DNA of 64,000 nucleotides from Ciona savignyi (lineage: Eukaryota; Chordata; Ascidiacea; Phlebobranchia; Cionidae), in assembly GCA_000149265.1 (NCBI GenBank), contig CH002011.1, forward strand, positions 42,455-106,454, written 5' to 3'. Below, in pieces: positions 58,581-64,000 of the stretch. Each line of letters opens with the position of its first letter. Position 1 is the stretch's first letter. The position numbers and the translations under genes are program-made. The notes beneath the pieces are model-generated. The model was not told the origin of the DNA. It worked only from the letters and a program-made list of their open reading frames with translations, and did not search any database.

Positions 58581-61500
58581 CATGTCGCCCCGACATCTAC
58601 CAAAAGGGATAATGAAATCGTAATGAAACTTAGCCATTTATTAGACAACATGGTCTAGATATGCAGAAACCAAAACGTTGAGTGATAAATCAAGGGGAAT
58701 TCCCCTGGGAGGTTCAAATCCAAACGGTATTTTTTATGAAAAATTTAGCTTTTTGTGGCATAGCGCTTAAACGGCTGTTCCAATTTGAATAAGATTTGGT
58801 GGAATGTAAGTGCATTACGTACTTATTTAACAATTAGAAAAATATAAAAAAATATCTAGGGAAATACCCTAAAAAATAGGATTTTGTTCTCAAATCATGA
58901 TTGTGACAGGCATGGCATGACGCCACGACATCTACCAGAAGGAATAATAAAATAGTAATAAAGCTTTGTTATTTGTTAGACATGGTCTAGATACGCAGGA
59001 GCAAAATTGTGGGTGATAAATCTAGGGGAATTCCCCGAAGACGTTAAAATCCAAATCGGTTATTTTTCTAAAAAAATAGCTTTTCGGAAAATAACGTTTA
59101 ACCGGCTGCTCTAATTTTGATTAGATTTTGTGAAATGCTAGATCGTTATCCACCCTGTGTCACTTAAAAGAAAGAAAACATTTACTTAGGGTAACTCCCT
59201 TAAAAACAAAGATATGTTCCGGACTCATGATTGTAACAAGCATGCCACATTGCACTGACATCTCCAACAAGGATTAGTCAAATCGGATTAAAACTTTAAG
59301 AATTGATAGTTAACATGATCCACATATGTAAAAACAGAAACTTATTTACCAAGCTCATGGGGAATTCCCCGAAGCCATGAAAAACTAGATCGAACTGTTT
59401 AAGGAATTTAGCTTCATTTCAATACAGCACTTAAAAAAAGCTTTAATTAAAAACATTTGTAATGAAATCTTTGTAAATCTATCACGATTGTTCTTTTTTA
59501 CCTACACACGGAGAAGAAGTTTGGTTTGATAACTATGGGACACATGAGTTTATGCTTGCAGAAACAAAAACTACATACACAGTGTATAAAATACAAAATG
59601 TGGTTAGGGACCCTGTAGCATGAATATATGGCATACAACATGTGTTTTACAAATAGTTGTGGTTAAACACGTGTTTGACACTCTCTAGTGTTTTTGTCCG
59701 TTTTTTTTTCTTTTTTTTTAGCCATTTGTTAGACAACATGGTCTAGATATGCAGAAACCAAAATTTTGGGTGATAAATCTAGGAGAATTCCCCTGGGAGG
59801 TTAAAAACCAAAACGGTATTTTTTATAAAAAAAATTAGCTTTTTGTGGCATATCGCTTAAACAGCTGCTCCAATTTGAATAAGATTTGGTAAAATGTAAG
59901 TGCATTAGACACTGATTTAACACTTGAAAAAAATAAAAAATTTACCTAGGGAAATACCCTAAAAATAAGATTTTGTTCTCAAATCATGATTGTGGCAGGC
60001 ATGGCATGGCGCCCCGACATCTACCAGAAGGAATAATGGAATCGTAATGAAACTTAGCCATTTGTTAGACAACATGGTCTAGATATGCAGAAACCAAAAT
60101 TTTGGGTGATAAATCAAGGGGAATTCCCCTGGGAGGTTAAAAACCAAAACGGTATTTTTTATTAAAAAAAGTAGCTTTTTGTGGCATAGCGCTTAAACAG
60201 CTGCTCCAATTTGAATAAGATTTGGTAGAATGTAAGTGCATTAGACACTGATTTAACACTTGGAAAAAAAAATTTACCTAGGGAAATACCCTAATAATAA
60301 GATTTTGTTCTCAAATCATGATTATGACAGGCATGGCATGGCGCCCCGACATCTACCAGAAGGAATAATGGAATCGTAATGAAACTTAGCCATTTGTTAG
60401 ACAACATGGTCTATATATGCAGAAACCAAAATTTTGGGTAATGAATCCAGGGGAATTCCCCTGGGACGTTAAAAACCAAAACGGTGTTTTTTTTCTAAAA
60501 AAAAAACAGACCGAAATAGTTTTTCATGGTTTCAGGGAATTCCCCTAAGTTTAGTAGATAAGTTCCTGTTTTTATATATGTGGGCCATGTTATGTAACAA
60601 TTCTTAAAGTTTTAATCCGATTTGTAGACTCCTTGTAGGAGATGTCAGTGCGATATGGCATGCCTGTAACAATCATAATTCAGAAACATATCTTCGTTTT
60701 TAAGGAAATTACCTTAAGTAAATGTTTTCTTTTTTTAATTGGCACAAAGTGTCTAATGGCCTAACAATTCACCAAATCTGATCAAATTAGAGCAGCCGTT
60801 TAAGCGATATGTCCTCAGAAGCTAATTTATTAGAAAAAAAACGTTTTGGTTTTTATAACGTCTCAGGGAAATTCCCCAAAATTCATTACCTAAAATTTTG
60901 GTTTCTGCATATCCAGACCATGTTCTCTTACAAATGTCAAATTTTTATCGCGATTCCATTACTCTTTTTGGTAGATGTCGGGGCGGCATGGCATGCTTGA
61001 CACAATCATGATTTGGAACAAAATCCTATTTTTTAGGGTATTTCCCTAGGTATTTTTTTATTTCCTTTAAATGTTAAATCAGTGACTAATGCACTTACAT
61101 TTCACCAAATCTGATTCAAATTGTAGCAGTCGTTCAAACGCTTTCACCAAAAAAGGCTATTTTTTAGGAAAAAAATATCGTTTTGGTGTTTAACGTCTCA
61201 GGGGAATTTCCCTAGATTCATTACCCAAAATTTTGAGACCATGTTTTGTTACAAATGTCAAATTTTTATTGCGATTTCATTACTCCTTTTGCTAGATTTC
61301 GGGGCAACAAGGAATGCTTGCCACAATCATAATTAGAGAACAAAATCCGATTTTGGGGTATTTCCCTGAGTAATTTTTTTTATTTCTTTGAAGTGTTAAA
61401 TCAGTGACTAATGCACTTACATTCCACCAAATCTGATTCAAATTGTATCGGTCGTTCAAGTTCTATGCCCAAAAAGGCATTTTTTAGAAAAAAATACCGT

Positions 61501-62275
61501 TTTTGTTTTAACGTCCCAGGGGAATTCCCCTAGATTTATCACCCAAAATTTTGATTTCTGCATATCTAGACCATGTTGTCCAACAAATCACCGAGTTTCA
61601 TTGCGATTCGATTAACCCTTCTGGTAGATGTCGGGGCGACATAGCATGCCTGTCACAATTATCATTTAACAGCAAAAGTTTAAATTTTAGGGTATTTCCC
61701 TAGGTATTTTTTTTATTTCTATTAAGTGTCAAATCAGTGACTAGTGCACTAACATTCCACCAAATTTGATTCAAATTGGAGCAGCCGTTCAAGCGCTATG
61801 GCCTAAAAAGCTAATTTTTTAGAAAAAAATGACCGTTTTGGTTTTTAACGTCCAAGGGGAATTCCCTAAATTTATTACCCAAATTTTTGGTTTCTGCATA
61901 TCTAGGCCATGTTGTCTAAAAAATCACCAAGTTTCATTGCGTTTCCATTATTCCTTCTGGTAGATGTCGGGGCGCCATGCCATGTCTGTCAAGCGTTTGA
62001 CGAAGAAAAAAAAGAAAAAAAAAAAAAAAAAACGGACAAAAACAATATGTGTCCCATTTTTTCAAATGGGACCCATAAAAACGGACAAAAACAATATGTG
62101 TCCCATTTTTTCAAATGGGACCCATAAAAACGTACAAAAACAATATGTGTCCCATTTTTCAAATGGGACCCATAATAAGCCAGGGAACCCGATATGGTTT
62201 GTGCAGGCAGAGAAATAGCGTGCACTCAACAGGGGTTTTAAAAAATGGTTGTGGTTCACACGTGGTTGACAGTAG
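58576..62275. repeat. Inverted cluster of the satellite-bearing element family
   Basis: Units of ~330 bp read on the minus strand from 60500 down to 58576 (markers near 58594, 58920, 59252, 60009, 60342) and on the plus strand from 60510 to 62030 (markers near 60640, 60970, 61290, 61622, 61957). A left-end module lies at 59560-59700 and an inverted left-end motif at 62230-62275. Two arrays thus meet head to head near 60505. No transposase frame is seen. Confidence 0.85.
62033..62175 (+). repeat. 49-bp tandem array with hairpins, ~3 copies
   Basis: Each copy reads CGGACAAAAACAATATGTG then the hairpin TCCCATTT-TTTC-AAATGGGA. Starts at 62033, 62082 and 62131. A single copy ends element A at about 4975-5017. 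A poly-A stretch precedes it. Confidence 0.93.
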
Positions 62276-62287
62276 TTAATTAATAGA

Positions 62288-62560
62288 TAGGATAGGAGGG
62301 AATAATGTATTCATGTTTATCCCGTGAATGGAAAAACCAAGGGGGTTAACACACGGGCAATCGTCAGATCACCTCGCGCCCATTGTCGGGTTACCGAGCT
62401 ATTGCAGTGTGTTGTATATGATAGACACGTTCCTTTAATTTGGTAAAACCCATTAATCCGTTAAATTTAGGCAATGGCTGTAAAGTGCCTTGCCCAAGGA
62501 CACAACCGAAATGCTAGCGACAAGTTTCGAACCTTTAATCTTTCGGTTGAAAGGCTAGAG
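62288..62560 (-). repeat. Family 1 SINE
   Basis: A minus-strand copy with tail TATCCTATC near 62288, GCGCGAGGTGATCTGACG and a decayed head. It begins about 75 bp downstream of the EFCAB9 polyadenylation signal. Confidence 0.85.
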
Positions 62561-62635
62561 TATGGCTTATTTTAGGAATACATTTTAAATACACTTCTAT
62601 ACAAATTTCGGATACTCCTACAATTTGAATCATAT

Positions 62636-62641
62636 TTTATT
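62636..62641 (-). terminator. Polyadenylation signal overlapping the EFCAB9 stop
   Basis: The minus strand reads CTGAATAAAATATG: the last base of the TGA stop is the first A of AATAAA. Confidence 0.6.
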
Positions 62642-63845
62642 CAGTCCAAATCGTCGTCAACATCATCGCGTCCAGCGTCCATGTCTTTGAGCATCCGTTC
62701 CTTCTTTTTCTCATCCAATTCTTTTTGTTTATCAATACACGCCATTGCAAACATTTTGAACTCTTTGTAATCCAATTCTTCATCGCCCGAGACATCGAAT
62801 TCAAAGAAAATATCTCGGACCTGGTTTTATGTAAAGTCATTTGGTATAGAAAAGGATAGAATAATTGTGTTTACCCCCGAGAGTGAGAATAAAAGAACAA
62901 GATATGATATTCATGTTTTATCCTCGTAAATGGGAAAACCAGGGGGGTAAACACACTTGCAATCGTCGAATCACCTTGCGCCTACCATAGGGTTATCGGA
63001 GCTAATGCAGTGTATTGTGTATAGTTTTCACGTTCCTTCTATTTGATAGAACCCATTCATCTGCTGGGTTCAGGCAAAGTGTATTGAGAGCCTTGCTCAG
63101 CAAGGACACAACCGACTAGCTGGCGACCAGTTTCAAACCTGCAATCCTTCGGCGAATGCACTAATCTACCAAGCTTTGCGGTCGGACGTAAAATCATGTG
63201 GTATAGAGAGGTGTATAGTGACTTAAATTGGGTTCTCTGGTAGCATCTCTATGTTACACCTACCGAGTGATCTTTGAGGTTAAATAGAAATCCATATTGT
63301 CCGAACTCATCTGCAGATATCGTCCCCCCGCCGTCCTCGTCCATAATTTCAAAGACAAGTTTCGAATGACGAAAAATAAACTGTTTTTCGACTCGATCTT
63401 TTAAAGCGATCAAAATACACACAAGTAGGTAAAATTCCTGTAAATTGAAATTCCGTAACATAAGGTGTTTAGCATTAATACTAAATTACTGTATCCGCGT
63501 AAAAGTGTTATTAAGCACACATAATCCCCGCAGTAAAAAGTTTATGGTAAAAATTAGAACTTACACGCCTACTTGGTAATAAAAAGCCATTAAAAGGTTT
63601 ACCTGGAAACGAATATAGCCTGTAGCCTTTTGGTCCAACATATCAAGAACCAAAAATATTTGTCGTTTGTCCAAATTCGTGACATGTCGAAGGAACTGGT
63701 AAAACTGTATGTCATTTAATTTCCCCTTTTTATGGACATCTAGTAAATTAAAATACTCCAATACCAGTCTTGTGTTCTTGACAGTAAGTAGACTGAACGA
63801 CCGATCCAGATGGAGGTATTCTAAAACGTTCGACTTAACCTTCAT
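62641..63845 (-). CDS. efcab9: EFCAB9, CatSper-associated EF-hand protein
   Basis: Three minus-strand exons: 63845-63603 (81 codons), 63437-63264 (58), 62820-62641 (59 plus stop). All have GT/AG borders in phase 0 and give 198 residues, essentially the human length (197). EFCAB9 is a sperm-flagellum calcium sensor that, with CATSPERZ, gates the CatSper channel. Family signatures are YFNLLDVHKKGKLNDIQFYQ (31-50), FLRHVTNLDKRQIF, EKQFIFRHSKLVFEIMD (98-114) and FFEFDVSGDEELDYKEFK. EF loops are D114-E125 (DEDGGGTISADE) and D148-E159 (DVSGDEELDYKE), both with acidic positions 1 and 12; earlier loops near 36 and 71 are degenerate. The C-terminus is charged and acidic. The third exon is out of frame with the longest open frame there, so it is easily missed. 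The first ATG follows a splice-acceptor-like CTAACACAG by 15 bases. A SINE fills intron 2. Confidence 0.94.
62895..63188 (-). repeat. Family 1 SINE in EFCAB9 intron 2
   Basis: A minus-strand copy from GTCCGACCGC (63188) to the GATATGATATTCATG tail (62895). A second short tail fragment lies at about 62853-62890. Confidence 0.85.
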
Positions 63846-63858
63846 ACTTCAGTTACAT

Positions 63859-63861
63859 CTG
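63859..63861 (-). promoter_or_regulatory. Candidate splice (trans-splice) acceptor for EFCAB9
   Basis: TTTCCGACTAACACAG on the minus strand, with a branch-like CTAAC, precedes the ATG by 13 bases. An ATG directly after the acceptor is out of frame and is followed at once by a stop. Confidence 0.4.
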
Positions 63862-64000
63862 TGTTAGTCGGAAATCTACTGAATAACATTATTTTATGTC
63901 AGTAGTTGTTACTCGGCAAGATAAAACGAATTGTTTCAGAACAGTGCATCATAAAGATTTTTTAAATGTGTTTTTTTAACCAGACTAAGTTTCATAGCTA

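Overview
The window looks like nuclear DNA of an ascidian, most likely a Ciona-type sea squirt. It is AT-rich, its protein-coding genes are chordate in type, several genes carry splice-acceptor sequences just before the start codon (as expected for spliced-leader trans-splicing), and tRNA-derived SINEs with a TATCC-rich tail occur throughout. The species call is inference; no sequence search was possible.

Five host genes can be supported. On the + strand are a fringe glycosyltransferase in one exon (6169-7134), a GAS1-like GPI-anchored receptor in one exon (13573-14976), and succinate dehydrogenase iron-sulfur subunit SDHB in eight exons (22038-27999, complete, 294 aa). On the - strand are a core-2-type beta-1,6-N-acetylglucosaminyltransferase (GCNT family) in six exons over 17.8 kb (53806 down to 36017, with part of exon 2 lost in a 100-N assembly gap) and EFCAB9, a CatSper-associated EF-hand protein, in three exons (63845 down to 62641, complete, 198 aa). 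The genes are functionally unrelated: Notch/Golgi glycosylation, Hedgehog/GDNF-type surface signalling, mitochondrial complex II, O-glycan branching and sperm calcium signalling.

Layout: 0-10 kb holds fringe between two direct copies of a roughly 2 kb duplicated block and a satellite-bearing repeat element. 10-20 kb holds the GAS1-like gene with long gene-free flanks containing possible regulatory clusters. 20-28 kb is SDHB with SINEs in its introns. 28.6-34.3 kb is a broken Ty3/gypsy-type element inserted in a SINE. 36-53.8 kb is the GCNT gene; its last intron (10.2 kb) contains a terminal-inverted-repeat DNA transposon that was itself invaded by a young BEL/Pao element with near-identical LTRs. 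53.8-58.6 kb contains decayed partial duplications of GCNT exon 1 and its upstream DNA. 58.6-62.3 kb is an inverted cluster of a repeat family built from ~330-bp units. 62.6-63.9 kb is EFCAB9.

The least expected observations are the GCNT gene itself, whose small exons can be recovered only by splice-phase and family matching; a SINE whose 5' end supplies the splice donor of GCNT exon 4; the satellite-bearing inverted-repeat family; and a long basic insertion with a furin-like motif in the GAS1-like protein.
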